From the NCBI GenBank assembly GCA_910587785.1, contig CAJUOA010000028.1, positions 1 to 30,789 on the forward strand: DNA of 30,789 bases, read 5' to 3'. This DNA comes from an uncultured Oscillospiraceae bacterium (lineage in GTDB: Bacteria; Bacillota; Clostridia; Oscillospirales; Oscillospiraceae). Shown piece after piece: positions 1 through 8,181 of the stretch (its first letter is position 1; every line of letters starts with the position of its first letter). The notes under the pieces were generated by a model, which ran no database searches, was not told the DNA's origin, and saw nothing but the letters and a program-made list of their open reading frames with translations. The position numbers and the translations under genes are program-made.

Positions 1-56
1 CTTTTGCGCTGTTTTTCTACCCCCTTCTCTTGCTTTTAAACCTTGATTCGCATTAT

Positions 57-173
57 ATGTTGGGCTTCGCCCAAACCCAGCAGGGACGCTGTCCCTGCAC
101 CCCGCCAGGGGCTGAGCCCTCTGCGCTGGCTTCGACAGCTTGGCTGTCCCTCGGACAGCTGCTGCCTGGACCC
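57..173 (+). repeat. multi-hairpin intergenic repeat, copy 1
   Basis: A run of consecutive small inverted repeats: 60-74 (TTGGGC/GCCCAA around TTC), 80-98 (GCAGGGAC/GTCCCTGC), 107-120, 125-140 and 143-159 (GCTGTCC/GGACAGC). Several have TTCG-type loops. The block aligns, in inverted orientation, with the block at 3138-3264: both begin TGTTGGGC(T/C)(T/C)CGCCCAAACCC, share the module around GCGCTGGCTTCG, and end near TGCCTGGACCC. This copy has one extra hairpin (80-98) that the other lacks, so the repeat is modular. It occupies the leader of the DUF819 gene. A REP/BOX-like family is the likely class; the family name is unknown to me. Confidence 0.75.
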
Positions 174-212
174 GCAAATTGCGCTTCACGCCTGTTTTTA
201 GGAGGACAAGCT

Positions 213-1469
213 ATGACACCACTGGAGGCCCTCCTGGGCCATACGCTGATCTCGCCGGACAACACCTGGGGCCTCTTGGCCGTGATGTGTCTGTCCGTGG
301 CCCTGACCATCGCTTTGGAGCAGAGGTACCGCTGGGCGTCCCGGGTATCGGGGGCCATGATCGCCCTGGTCTTCTCCATGGCCATGGCCAACTTGGGGGT
401 GATCCCCACCAGGAGCGTGTTCTATGACGACATCGTCTGGGGCTTCTTCGTACCCATGGGCATCCCGCTTCTGATGCTTCGGTGCAATGTCCGAAAGATC
501 TGGCGGGAGACGGGGCAGATGCTGGCGGTCTTCCTCACCGGCGCGGCGGGCACCGTGGCGGGAGGCTTCCTGGCTTTCAGCGCCCTGCGGCCCTTCTTCG
601 GCGACGATCAGGGCCTCGCCCAGGTGACGGCCATGATGACCGGAACCTATATCGGCGGCAGTGTCAACCTCGCGGCTATGGCCCGGCAGTTCGTCGCCGC
701 GGACAGCCTCTGCGCCGCCGCCACAGTGGCCGACAACCTGCTCATGACCCTCTATTTCTTCGCCCTCATCGCCTTTGCCGGGATGCGCTTTTTCCGGGAG
801 CGCTACCCCCACCCCCACATCGACGAGGCAGCCTCCGGCCAGGAGACCGGCGCGCAGACCCGTGCCGCCGCCTACTGGTCCCGCAAGGACATCTCCCTCC
901 GGGATATCGCCCTGAACCTGGCCTTCTGCACGGCGGTGGTGTGGGTCTCCAGCGGCATCGCCTCCCTCTTCGCCCCACTGGTCCCGGAACAGGTGGAGAC
1001 CTTCGCCGGCGGCCTCCTGGACTTCGCCGGACGCTTCTTCGGCAGTCAGTATGTCTGGATCACCACCCTCTCCGTCGCCGCCGCCACCTTCTTCGACCGG
1101 CAGGTGGAGCGTATCCACGGCTCCCAGGAGATCGGGACCTACTTCATCTACCTCTTCCTCTTCGTCATCGGCGCGCCTGCCAGCATCGTCACCGTCGTCA
1201 CCGAGGCCCCGCTCCTGCTGGTGCTGACGGCCATCATGGTGGCGGTGAACATGCTCTTCTGCTTCACCGCCGCGAAACTGCTCCATTTCGACCTGGAGGA
1301 CGCCATCATCGCCTCAAACGCCAACATCGGCGGGCCGACCACCGCCGCCGGAATGGCGGTATCCCAGGGCTGGGGCCGTCTGGTGGGCCCGGCCATGCTG
1401 GTGGGCACCTTGGGCTACGTCCTCGGCAACTACGCCGGGACCGTGGTGGGCATTGTCCTGGGCGCGTAG
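213..1469 (+). CDS. DUF819 family integral membrane protein
   Basis: Encodes 418 residues, almost entirely hydrophobic with roughly ten or more membrane segments. It matches the DUF819 (PF05684; B. subtilis YjcL-like) family by the two glycine-rich half-site motifs GTYIGGSVNLAAMA (mid-protein) and ANIGGPTTAAGMA (near the C-terminus), whose internal similarity suggests an inverted-repeat transporter fold. No substrate is established for the family, so transport is an inference. The frame is open further upstream, but that part translates hairpin repeats. The ATG at 213 follows AGGAGG (200-205) at good spacing and gives the usual family length of about 400. nnrD follows after 8 bases, so the two are probably co-transcribed. 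Confidence 0.85.
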   Translation: MTPLEALLGHTLISPDNTWGLLAVMCLSVALTIALEQRYRWASRVSGAMIALVFSMAMANLGVIPTRSVFYDDIVWGFFVPMGIPLLMLRCNVRKIWRETGQMLAVFLTGAAGTVAGGFLAFSALRPFFGDDQGLAQVTAMMTGTYIGGSVNLAAMARQFVAADSLCAAATVADNLLMTLYFFALIAFAGMRFFRERYPHPHIDEAASGQETGAQTRAAAYWSRKDISLRDIALNLAFCTAVVWVSSGIASLFAPLVPEQVETFAGGLLDFAGRFFGSQYVWITTLSVAAATFFDRQVERIHGSQEIGTYFIYLFLFVIGAPASIVTVVTEAPLLLVLTAIMVAVNMLFCFTAAKLLHFDLEDAIIASNANIGGPTTAAGMAVSQGWGRLVGPAMLVGTLGYVLGNYAGTVVGIVLGA

Positions 1470-1477
1470 GGGGTCAT

Positions 1478-2317
1478 ATGGAAGAAATTACTGCCAATCT
1501 GGTCAAGAAGCTCCTGCCCAAGCGGGACCCCAACGGCCACAAGGGTACCTTCGGCAAGGTCCGCATCTGGGGCGGCGCGGTGGGCTACACCGGCGCGCCG
1601 GTCTACGCCGGGGAGGCCGCCTGCCGCACGGGGAGCGGCCTGGTGTTCGTGGCCGTGCCGGGGGAGGTCTACCCCATCGCCGCCGCCCGGTGCGACACCG
1701 CCATGGTCAGTCCTGCCCCGGAGGAGTATGAGGACCTCCGAAGCTGGATGTCCCGCTGCGACGCGGCCCTCATCGGCCCCGGCCTGGGCCGTGCGTCTGA
1801 TACAGAGCGGAAGGTCCGCGCCCTCCTGGAGGACCTGACCGTGCCGGTGGTGCTGGACGCCGACGGCATAAACGCGGTGGGCACGCATATAGATAGTCTC
1901 GCAAGCCGGCAGGGCCGCTTCCCCACAGTGGTCACGCCCCACGAGGAGGAGTTCCGCCGCCTGGGCGGGGACCTCTCGCTGGGCCGGGAGCGCGCCGCCG
2001 TGGACTTTGCCCGGCGCAGCGGCTGCGTGGTGGTGCTCAAGGGCCCGGGGACCGTGACAGCCGCCCCGGACGGCAGGGCCCTGCGCAATCCCACCGGAAA
2101 CTGCGGCATGGCCAAGGGCGGCAGCGGCGACGTGCTCGCGGGGATCGTGCTGAGCCTCCTGGGGCAGGGGGCGGACGCCTTTGCCGCCGCGGTGTGCGCC
2201 GTATGGCTCCACGGGACGGCTGGGGACTTCGCCGCCCGGGACCTCACGGAGTACGCCATGACCCCGGGGGACCTCATCGGAACCCTGCCGGCGGCGTTCA
2301 AAACTCTGGGACTATAA
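1478..2317 (+). CDS. nnrD: ADP/ATP-dependent NAD(P)H-hydrate dehydratase (NnrD, YjeF C-terminal type)
   Basis: A 279-residue stand-alone ribokinase-fold dehydratase that repairs hydrated NADH/NADPH (NADHX/NADPHX) in the cytosol using a nucleoside triphosphate or diphosphate. Visible family motifs in order: GPGLGR, VVLDADGIN, VVTPHEEEFRRL, VVLKGPGTV and NPTGNCGMAKGGSGDVLAG, with the conserved Asp of GSGD at about residue 218. The NnrE epimerase domain found in fused YjeF proteins is absent here and is not seen elsewhere in the window. The ATG at 1478 follows a G-rich stretch (AGGGGG) 8 bases after the DUF819 stop. Downstream come a lipoprotein and alr; nnr genes are often near alr in Firmicutes. 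Confidence 0.9.
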   Translation: MEEITANLVKKLLPKRDPNGHKGTFGKVRIWGGAVGYTGAPVYAGEAACRTGSGLVFVAVPGEVYPIAAARCDTAMVSPAPEEYEDLRSWMSRCDAALIGPGLGRASDTERKVRALLEDLTVPVVLDADGINAVGTHIDSLASRQGRFPTVVTPHEEEFRRLGGDLSLGRERAAVDFARRSGCVVVLKGPGTVTAAPDGRALRNPTGNCGMAKGGSGDVLAGIVLSLLGQGADAFAAAVCAVWLHGTAGDFAARDLTEYAMTPGDLIGTLPAAFKTLGL

Positions 2318-2335
2318 CATCAAGGAGGAAGGACT

Positions 2336-3106
2336 GTGCGAAAAGCGATGCTTTTTGCACTAATGCTGACGCTCCTGCTCACCGCGTGCGGCGGGGAGGA
2401 GAAAGACCCTGTGGGAGAGCTCCAGCGGCAGTACGCCGCCGTGACAGCGGCTACCATGGAGGCGGACATCACCTGCCACTACGACGAGGAGGACCGCGCC
2501 TACACCCTGCTGTGCGCCTACACTCCGGAGAGCAGTACGGTCACGGTGCTGGCCCCGGCCAATCTGGCGGGCATCTCCGCCACGGTCTCCGGCGGGGAGC
2601 TGAAGCTCACCTATGAGGACATCTCCCTGGACGCGGGGAGCTGTTCTGCGGCGGCGGTCTCCCCGGTGGCGGCTCTGCCCCGGCTGATGGCGGCGGCGGC
2701 CTCCGGCTATCCGGCGGAGACCGGGGAGGAGGACGTGGACGGCCGCAAGGGCCTGCGGGTGGCCTTCGACCTGGCGGACGAAGAGGGGACCCTCTACGCT
2801 ACCTGGTTCGACCAGGAGACGCTGCTGCCCCTGCGCAGTGAGATCAGCGCCGGCGGCAAGGTCCTCTATGAGGTGGCCTGGAAGCGTTTCGAGGTGACAG
2901 GGCAGGCCCCGGCTGAGCCCGAGGCCCCGGAGGCCCAGCCGGAGACGCCGGACGCCCAGAGCGCTCCCCAGGAGGACGGCGGCGCGGCGCAGACGCCCGC
3001 GCTGGCCTCGGAGGGGGAGGACGGCGGCTCTGCGGCGAATCCCACGGAGCCGGGCATGGCCTCCCCGGCGGACGAGGCGGCGGCGTATGCCACGGCAGAG
3101 GAATAG
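2336..3106 (+). CDS. putative lipoprotein with acidic Pro/Ala/Glu-rich tail
   Basis: 256 residues starting with GTG at 2336 behind a strong AAGGAGGA site. The N-terminus is a short type II signal peptide with lipobox LTAC, making Cys18 the lipidation site, so the protein should sit on the outer face of the membrane. The middle (about residues 25-185) has alternating beta-like segments and the pattern ...TLYATWFDQETLLPLRSEI...KVLYEVAWKRFEV, which recalls LolA/LppX-like lipoprotein-carrier folds; this is only a fold impression. Residues ~190-256 are low-complexity (Ala, Pro, Glu, Gln) and probably disordered. Function is unknown. It is the last gene before the inverted hairpin repeat and is probably in one operon with nnrD. 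Confidence 0.75.
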   Translation: MRKAMLFALMLTLLLTACGGEEKDPVGELQRQYAAVTAATMEADITCHYDEEDRAYTLLCAYTPESSTVTVLAPANLAGISATVSGGELKLTYEDISLDAGSCSAAAVSPVAALPRLMAAAASGYPAETGEEDVDGRKGLRVAFDLADEEGTLYATWFDQETLLPLRSEISAGGKVLYEVAWKRFEVTGQAPAEPEAPEAQPETPDAQSAPQEDGGAAQTPALASEGEDGGSAANPTEPGMASPADEAAAYATAEE

Positions 3107-3137
3107 CAGTCTCGAATATGGCGCGCAGCGCAGGATA

Positions 3138-3264
3138 AAAGTTTTGTCCACCTTTTCAAAGGTGGTGGGGTCCAGGCAACAGCTAGCCGAAGGCTAGCCA
3201 AGCCCAAGCTGGCGAAGCCAGCGCAGGGGCAAAGCCCCTGGCGGGTTTGGGCGGAGCCCAACAT
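3138..3264 (-). repeat. multi-hairpin intergenic repeat, copy 2 (inverted)
   Basis: Five consecutive mini-hairpins lie in the gap between the lipoprotein gene and alr: 3149-3166 (CCACCTTT/AAAGGTGG), 3183-3197 (CTAGCC/GGCTAG), 3208-3222 (GCTGGC/GCCAGC), 3224-3240 (CAGGGGC/GCCCCTG) and 3247-3261 (TTGGGC/GCCCAA). Read on the minus strand, the block aligns with copy 1 at 57-173 over most of its length. The pair therefore forms a roughly 3-kb inverted repeat around DUF819-nnrD-lipoprotein. Loops on the minus strand are mostly TTCG or TCCG, the stable UUCG-type tetraloop in RNA. Confidence 0.75.
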
Positions 3265-3298
3265 TCACTGGTAAAGAAATTTCAACACGAGGTGCAAG

Positions 3299-4465
3299 AT
3301 GGATAGCACACTGAAGAGGACCTGGGCGAGCATCGACCTGGACGCGCTGGCCTATAACTGCCGCCATTTGCAGGAGCGGATGGGCCCCGGGGCCCGGATG
3401 CTGGGGGTGGTGAAGGCGGACGCCTACGGCCACGGGGCGGTGCAGTCGGCCCGGGTGCTGGAGGAGATGGGGTGCGCGTACTTAGCGGTGTCCAACATCG
3501 ACGAGGCCCGGGAGCTGCGCCTGGGGGGCGTGGGCCTGCCGGTCTTACAGCTGGGGGCCACTCCGGCGGACCAGAGCGCCGCCATTCTGGCCAACGGCGT
3601 CACCCAGGCGGTCTACAGCGAGCGCTCGGCCCAGGGCTTCTCCCGGGAGGCGCTGAAGGCCGGGGGGACCATGCGGGTCCACATCAAGCTGGATACGGGC
3701 ATGTCCCGCCTGGGCTTCCAGTGCGACGAGGCCCACTTTGAGGACTCCCTGGAGGCCATCGACCGGGTCTGCGGCCTGCCGGGGCTGGAGGTGGAGGGCA
3801 TCTTCACCCACTTCGCCGTCAGCGATGAGACGGGCGCTTCCAGCCGGGCGTATACCCTCCTCCAGTACGAGCGGTTCCAGAGGATGCTCCGCCGTCTGGA
3901 GGAGCGGGGCCGTACTTTCGCCATCCGCCACTGCGCCAACAGCGGGGCCACGGCCAACTATCCCCAGTTCGCCTGCGACATGTTCCGGCCGGGTCTGCTC
4001 ACCTACGGCGCGGGGGAGGCGGCGGAGCGGCTGGGCCTCAAGCCTGTGATGACGCTTAAGAGCACGGTAGGGGCCGTGAGCCGCTATGAGCCCGACACAT
4101 TTGTCAGCTACGGCCGCGCCTTCTGCACCCGGCGGGAGACCCGCCTGGGCGTTCTGCCCATCGGCTACGCCGACGGCCTGCCCCGCTCCCTCTCCAACAA
4201 GTGGCAGGTCTGGACGCCCTCGGGCAGGGCGCCCATCGCGGGGCGCATCTGCATGGACATGTGCATGATCGACCTGACGGACCTGCCGCAGGTGGGGGAG
4301 GGGGATGAGGTGGAGGTCTACGGCGCCCACGCCTCCGTGGGCGAGGCCGCAGGTCTGGCGGGGATGATCCCCTACGAGCTCCTCTGCGCCGTCAGCAAGC
4401 GGGTGCCCCGGCTCTACTGCCGCCACGGCAGGGAGATTGCGCGGGAACTGCTGCTGCGGGGGTAG
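3299..4465 (+). CDS. alr: alanine racemase (PLP-dependent)
   Basis: 388 residues, the usual length. It interconverts L- and D-alanine, supplying D-alanine for peptidoglycan. The PLP lysine is in VVKADAYGHG (Lys39) and the second catalytic base, the tyrosine of SYGRAF, is at about residue 271. The C-terminal beta-domain motif GRICMDMCMIDL is present. The N-terminal TIM barrel starts with the typical RTWASIDLDALAYN. The ATG at 3299 follows GAGGTG. It is separated from the upstream lipoprotein gene by the hairpin repeat, so it may be transcribed independently, although I see no convincing promoter. A hairpin terminator follows. Confidence 0.95.
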   Translation: MDSTLKRTWASIDLDALAYNCRHLQERMGPGARMLGVVKADAYGHGAVQSARVLEEMGCAYLAVSNIDEARELRLGGVGLPVLQLGATPADQSAAILANGVTQAVYSERSAQGFSREALKAGGTMRVHIKLDTGMSRLGFQCDEAHFEDSLEAIDRVCGLPGLEVEGIFTHFAVSDETGASSRAYTLLQYERFQRMLRRLEERGRTFAIRHCANSGATANYPQFACDMFRPGLLTYGAGEAAERLGLKPVMTLKSTVGAVSRYEPDTFVSYGRAFCTRRETRLGVLPIGYADGLPRSLSNKWQVWTPSGRAPIAGRICMDMCMIDLTDLPQVGEGDEVEVYGAHASVGEAAGLAGMIPYELLCAVSKRVPRLYCRHGREIARELLLRG

Positions 4466-4494
4466 GGGAGCCCCGCGCTGTTTCTTCGCAGACG

Positions 4495-4527
4495 AAGCCG
4501 GGACCGCTGGTGCGGCCCCGGCTTTAT
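4495..4527 (+). terminator. probable intrinsic terminator after alr
   Basis: Stem AAGCCGGG/CCCGGCTT, with further pairing inside (ACCGC/GCGG), followed by only a short T-rich stretch (TTTATT). It sits between the ends of convergent genes (alr on + and the methyltransferase on -), so it could serve both, though the U-tract is weak. Confidence 0.5.
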
Positions 4528-4541
4528 TGCCCATATGGGGA

Positions 4542-5291
4542 CTATTTCCCCCGGATAGCGGAGAAGTAGATCCGTTTTTCCCCCTCTCTGGGGGCGCTCA
4601 TTCGGCAGTCGCCGTAGGTGCGGATGTGGGTGAACCCCGCCTCCAGGAGCCAGGCGCGCAGTTCCTCCACCTCGTAGGCCTTCTGCCGGTGCTGTTCCAC
4701 GGAGCGCTCCCAGGCCCCGTCCGGCCGTTTGGTGAAGATGTCCATCCAGTAGGTGCACACCCTGCTCCGCTTCTCGAACTCCGGACGCCAGACGCAGTAG
4801 ACGTCCTCCTGTTCGTCTAAGAACACCTGCCCGTCCAGCTCCCGGAGCATGGCGGCGCTGTTGATGTCGAAGACCAGCAGGCCGCCGGGGGAGATGAAGA
4901 GATGCAGCCGCTGAAAGGTCTTCTGCACCTCCCTGGGCCCCGCCAGATAGTTGAGGCTGTCCAGACAGCAGATGGCCGCGTCCACCGTGCCGTACAGGTC
5001 CAGGGCCTCCATGGACTGGTTGAGGAACACCGGCGGCTCCCCCGTGAGGTCCGCCGCCTTCTCCCGGGCGGCGGCCAGCATGTCCGGGCTCTCGTCCACG
5101 GCGATCAGTTCATACCCCCGCTCTGTCAGAAGGGCGGTCATGCTCCCCGTGCCGCAGGCCAGGTCCAGCACCGTGTGCACGGAGACGCGGCTCTTCAGGA
5201 AGAGCTTTTCTATGTAGTCCGCCCGCTTTTCATAGCCTACGTCGCCTGTCAGCGCGTCATACACCCCGGCCAGGGCCTCGTAGGCGCTCAT
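4542..5291 (-). CDS. class I SAM-dependent methyltransferase
   Basis: 249 residues. Motif I is VLDLACGTGSMT (about residues 40-51), followed by an acidic residue in LIAVDESPDML that should bind the ribose of SAM, and post-motifs AAICCLDSLNYL and LLVFDIN. This is the Rossmann methyltransferase fold of small-molecule type (Methyltransf_25/11); the substrate cannot be told from sequence. Its ATG overlaps the TGA of the yerC-like gene by four bases (ATGA), indicating translational coupling. An open frame continues upstream but lies in the wrong frame across the well-supported yerC gene. The pairing of a TrpR-type regulator with a methyltransferase is a positional observation only. Confidence 0.85.
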   Translation of the reverse strand: MSAYEALAGVYDALTGDVGYEKRADYIEKLFLKSRVSVHTVLDLACGTGSMTALLTERGYELIAVDESPDMLAAAREKAADLTGEPPVFLNQSMEALDLYGTVDAAICCLDSLNYLAGPREVQKTFQRLHLFISPGGLLVFDINSAAMLRELDGQVFLDEQEDVYCVWRPEFEKRSRVCTYWMDIFTKRPDGAWERSVEQHRQKAYEVEELRAWLLEAGFTHIRTYGDCRMSAPREGEKRIYFSAIRGK

Positions 5292-5584
5292 TTCACCTCC
5301 GCCTCCCGGCGGTCGAAGAAAGCCCGGTACCCCCCGTGGCCAAAGGCCAGGGAGCGGTTGACCCGGCTGATGGTGGCGCTGGAGGCCCCCGTGCGCTCCA
5401 GGATGTCGTTGTAGATCATCCCCTGGTTGAGCAGCACGGCCACCTCGAAGCGCTGTTCCATGGAGCGGAGCTCCGCGACGGTGCACAGGTCCTGGAAGAA
5501 ATTGTAGATCTCCTCCTCGCTCTGAAGCTTCAGGATGGCCCGGTAGAGTCCGTCGCTCTTTTTCTTTTCCGTGATCCTTGGCAT
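5288..5584 (-). CDS. YerC/YecD family TrpR-related protein
   Basis: 98 residues. An all-helical protein of the TrpR/YerC-YecD family. The N-terminal helices (LYRAILKLQSEEEIYNFFQDLCT) and MEQRFEVAVLLNQG lead to the helix-turn-helix YNDILERTGASSATISRVNRSL. The family is presumed to bind DNA; the ligand and targets of YerC are not established. It starts at ATG 5584 behind an excellent GGAGGTGACTT site. It is the first gene of a two-gene unit with the methyltransferase (4-base overlap) and has a plausible promoter at 5612-5640. Confidence 0.88.
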   Translation of the reverse strand: MPRITEKKKSDGLYRAILKLQSEEEIYNFFQDLCTVAELRSMEQRFEVAVLLNQGMIYNDILERTGASSATISRVNRSLAFGHGGYRAFFDRREAEVK

Positions 5585-5611
5585 AAGTCACCTCCGTGGT
5601 AGGATGTCCTT

Positions 5612-5640
5612 ATCTTAACACTTCACCGCGTGAAAGTAAA
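5612..5640 (-). promoter_or_regulatory. candidate sigma-A promoter for the yerC-like/methyltransferase unit
   Basis: On the minus strand: -35 TTTACT (5635-5640), 17-base spacer, -10 TAAGAT (5612-5617). Each hexamer matches consensus at four of six positions and the spacing is ideal. It lies 28 bases upstream of the start codon. Confidence 0.45.
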
Positions 5641-5842
5641 GGCCTTTGGGGAAAAATCGGCGTTTCGTCCGTCACCGCCGTACCAGGCGGGTTTCTATGT
5701 ACGCCTCCGGCGGAAAAACGGTCGAATTCTGGAGATATGCACTATCCGTCCTCCCTCTTGGGCAGAAATTCTTGGTAAAAACCTACGTTATTTCCCCTGA
5801 TTTTTTGTAGCTTTTGCCGTGGAGAAACTATTTCCCGCCGCC
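5641..5842. other. intergenic region between divergent yerC-like gene and glgB
   Basis: About 360 bases separate the two divergent genes. Apart from the promoters at either end, I see a weak hairpin (AGGCG...CGCCT around 5685-5708) and no gene. Short open frames here lack ribosome-binding sites. Confidence 0.5.
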
Positions 5843-5872
5843 TTGACGATATGTGGGATTGTGGGGTATAAT
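5843..5872 (+). promoter_or_regulatory. near-consensus sigma-A promoter of the glycogen operon
   Basis: -35 TTGACG (5843-5848), 18-base spacer, -10 TATAAT (5867-5872). This is the best vegetative promoter in the left half of the window. Transcription should start near 5880, giving a leader of about 65 bases before glgB. No other strong promoter was seen before glgP, so it probably drives the whole operon. Confidence 0.8.
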
Positions 5873-5945
5873 ATGGCTGATAACAGTTGTCCTGCGGCAA
5901 TTTCCGGGAACTGCGGGCGGCTAATAAACGGAGGAACGTATCATC

Positions 5946-8162
5946 ATGCCCTATAGAGAAGCAGACGAGTTCAATACCTATCTCTTCCACCAGGGAACGG
6001 CCAGGAGTGCCTACGAATACATGGGCGCCCACGCTGCCACCCACAACGGAGTTGACGGCTACATGTTCCGCGTCTGGGCACCGCGGGCGCAGGCTGTCTC
6101 CGTAGTGGGTGATTTCAATTCCTGGGACCAGGCGGCCCACCCCATGGAAAAGATCACGGACGGCATCTGGGAGCGCTTCGTTCCCGGCGGCCAGACCTAT
6201 GACGCCTATAAGTTCGCCGTCACCGGCGCAGACGGCGTGGTGCGCCTGAAGGCGGACCCCTACGCCTTCCACGCCGAGACCCGCCCCGGCACCGCCAGCA
6301 AGCTCTATACCATCGACGGCTATGCCTGGGGGGACGAGGCATGGCGCAAAAAGCGCCACGGACAGCCCGTCTACACCGCGCCGCTGAACATCTACGAGGT
6401 CCACCTGGGCTCCTGGCGCCGCCGGGAGAACGGGGACTTCATCGACTACCGGGACCTGGCCCGTCAGCTTGCCCCTTACGTCAAGGACATGGGCTTCAAC
6501 TTCATCGAGCTTCTGCCCGTCACCGAGTACCCCTTTGACGCCAGCTGGGGCTACCAGTGCACCGGCTACTACGCCCCCACATCCCGCTACGGCACCCCGC
6601 AGGATTTCATGCACTTTGTCGACTACATGCACCAGAACGGCATCGGCGTCATCCTCGACTGGGTGCCCTCCCACTTCTGCAAGGACGCCCACGGGCTCTA
6701 CGAGTTCGACGGCTCCCCCTGCTACGAGTACGCCGACCCCCGCAAGGGGGAGCACTACTCCTGGGGCACCAAGGTCTTCGACTATGGCCGGGGCGAGGTG
6801 AAGAGCTTCCTGCTCTCCTCCGCCGCCTTCTGGCTCAAGGAGTACCACGTCGACGGCATCCGGGTGGACGCGGTGGCCTCCATGCTGTACCTGGACTACG
6901 ACCGCAGAGACGGCGAGTGGGTGGCCAACGAGCACGGCGGCAAGGAGCATCTGGAGGCCATCAGGTTCCTCCAGGAGCTCAACGAGACCGCTTTCGAGGT
7001 CAATCCGGACGTGCTCATGGTGGCGGAGGAGTCCACCGCCTGGCCCCTCGTCACCAAGCCCACCGGCGTCATCGGGCCCAACGGCATCGGCGGGCTGGGC
7101 TTCAACCTGAAGTGGAACATGGGCTGGATGAACGACATGTGCCACTACCTGAAGATGGACCCCTGGTTCCGCCAGAGCAACCACAAGGACATCACCTTCT
7201 CCATGTTCTACGCCTTCTCGGAGAACTACATCCTGCCCCTCTCCCACGACGAGGTGGTCCACATGAAGGGCTCCGTCCGGGGCAAGATGCCCGGCGACGC
7301 GTGGGCGCAGCTGGCCGGCGTGCGGGGCTTCTACGGCTACACCATGGCCCACCCGGGCAAGAAGCTGAGCTTCATGGGCGTGGAGCTGGGCACGGAGAAG
7401 GAGTGGAACTTCGAAGGAGAGCTGGACTGGGCCGTGCTGAATAACGAGCCCAACCGGCAGCTCCAGCAGTATGTCAGGGATCTCAACCGCTTCTACCTCA
7501 GCGAGAGCCCCCTCTGGGAGGAGGACTACAGCTGGGAGGGCTTCCAGTGGCTGGTCAGCGACGACAACCAGAACAATGTGGTGGTCTTCCTCCGCCGGGA
7601 CAAGGCCGGAAAGGAGCTCGTGTGCGCTTTCAACTTCAGCCCCAACACCTATGACGGCTACCGCTTCGGCTGTCCGCCGGTGAAGGAGTACGTGGAGGTG
7701 TTCAACTCCGACGCCAAGGTCTACGGCGGCTCCGGCGCGGTCAACGCCGCTCCCTGCAAGGTCAGCTGGCAGGAGTCCCACGGGCAGGAGTCCTCGGTCT
7801 CCATCCGCATCCCGCCCTTCGGCGCGGTGTTCCTGCGGGGGGAGGGCAAGCTCCGGGCCAAGGCGAAGGCCAAGGCCGCCGCGGAGGCAAAGGAGGGCCA
7901 GGAGGCCGGGGGCGAGACCAGGCGCGTGGCCAAACGGGCTCCCGCCGCCAAGACCGCCCTGAACAAGGCCGCTGAGGCCGTCACCGCCGCCGCGGCGGAG
8001 AAGAAGACCACCCGCACCAGAAAGACGGCCCCGAAGCAGGAGACGGCGGAGAAGAAGCCCCGCGCCTCCCGGAAGACCGCCGCATCCGAGGACGCCGCCG
8101 AGGCCGCCGGGGCTCCGGCGAAGAAGAGCACCAGAAGGAAGACCTCCCCTGAGTTAAAATAA
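5946..8162 (+). CDS. glgB: 1,4-alpha-glucan branching enzyme with H1-like basic tail
   Basis: 738 residues. It transfers alpha-1,4 glucan segments to form alpha-1,6 branches. Domains in order: N-terminal CBM48 (about 40-130; MFRVWAPRAQAVSVVGDFNSW), GH13 catalytic barrel (about 150-540) and C-terminal all-beta domain (to about 630). Catalytic residues seen: nucleophile Asp308 in DGIRVDAV, acid/base Glu361 in MVAEEST, and His434-Asp435 in LSHDEVVH. The core ends near residue 635, which is normal for GlgB. A ~100-residue extension follows, almost wholly Lys, Arg, Ala, Thr, Pro and Glu, with repeated (K/R)(K/R)xA-type motifs. This tail resembles histone H1 and bacterial Hc1-like proteins and is unusual for the family. 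The start at 5946 is behind GGAGGA. glgC follows after 19 bases. Confidence 0.95.
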   Translation: MPYREADEFNTYLFHQGTARSAYEYMGAHAATHNGVDGYMFRVWAPRAQAVSVVGDFNSWDQAAHPMEKITDGIWERFVPGGQTYDAYKFAVTGADGVVRLKADPYAFHAETRPGTASKLYTIDGYAWGDEAWRKKRHGQPVYTAPLNIYEVHLGSWRRRENGDFIDYRDLARQLAPYVKDMGFNFIELLPVTEYPFDASWGYQCTGYYAPTSRYGTPQDFMHFVDYMHQNGIGVILDWVPSHFCKDAHGLYEFDGSPCYEYADPRKGEHYSWGTKVFDYGRGEVKSFLLSSAAFWLKEYHVDGIRVDAVASMLYLDYDRRDGEWVANEHGGKEHLEAIRFLQELNETAFEVNPDVLMVAEESTAWPLVTKPTGVIGPNGIGGLGFNLKWNMGWMNDMCHYLKMDPWFRQSNHKDITFSMFYAFSENYILPLSHDEVVHMKGSVRGKMPGDAWAQLAGVRGFYGYTMAHPGKKLSFMGVELGTEKEWNFEGELDWAVLNNEPNRQLQQYVRDLNRFYLSESPLWEEDYSWEGFQWLVSDDNQNNVVVFLRRDKAGKELVCAFNFSPNTYDGYRFGCPPVKEYVEVFNSDAKVYGGSGAVNAAPCKVSWQESHGQESSVSIRIPPFGAVFLRGEGKLRAKAKAKAAAEAKEGQEAGGETRRVAKRAPAAKTALNKAAEAVTAAAAEKKTTRTRKTAPKQETAEKKPRASRKTAASEDAAEAAGAPAKKSTRRKTSPELK

Positions 8163-8181
8163 AAATGAGGATGAGAAAGTA

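Noticed and set aside
2..46. Fourteen open codons on + at the left edge ending in TGA (FCAVFLPPSLAFKP)
   Set aside because: Too short to distinguish a gene end from chance; mentioned only with the shared 17-mer.
5596..5778. 60-codon + frame in the gap between yerC-like gene and glgB
   Set aside because: It starts inside the divergent promoter region, has no ribosome-binding site and no recognisable sequence.
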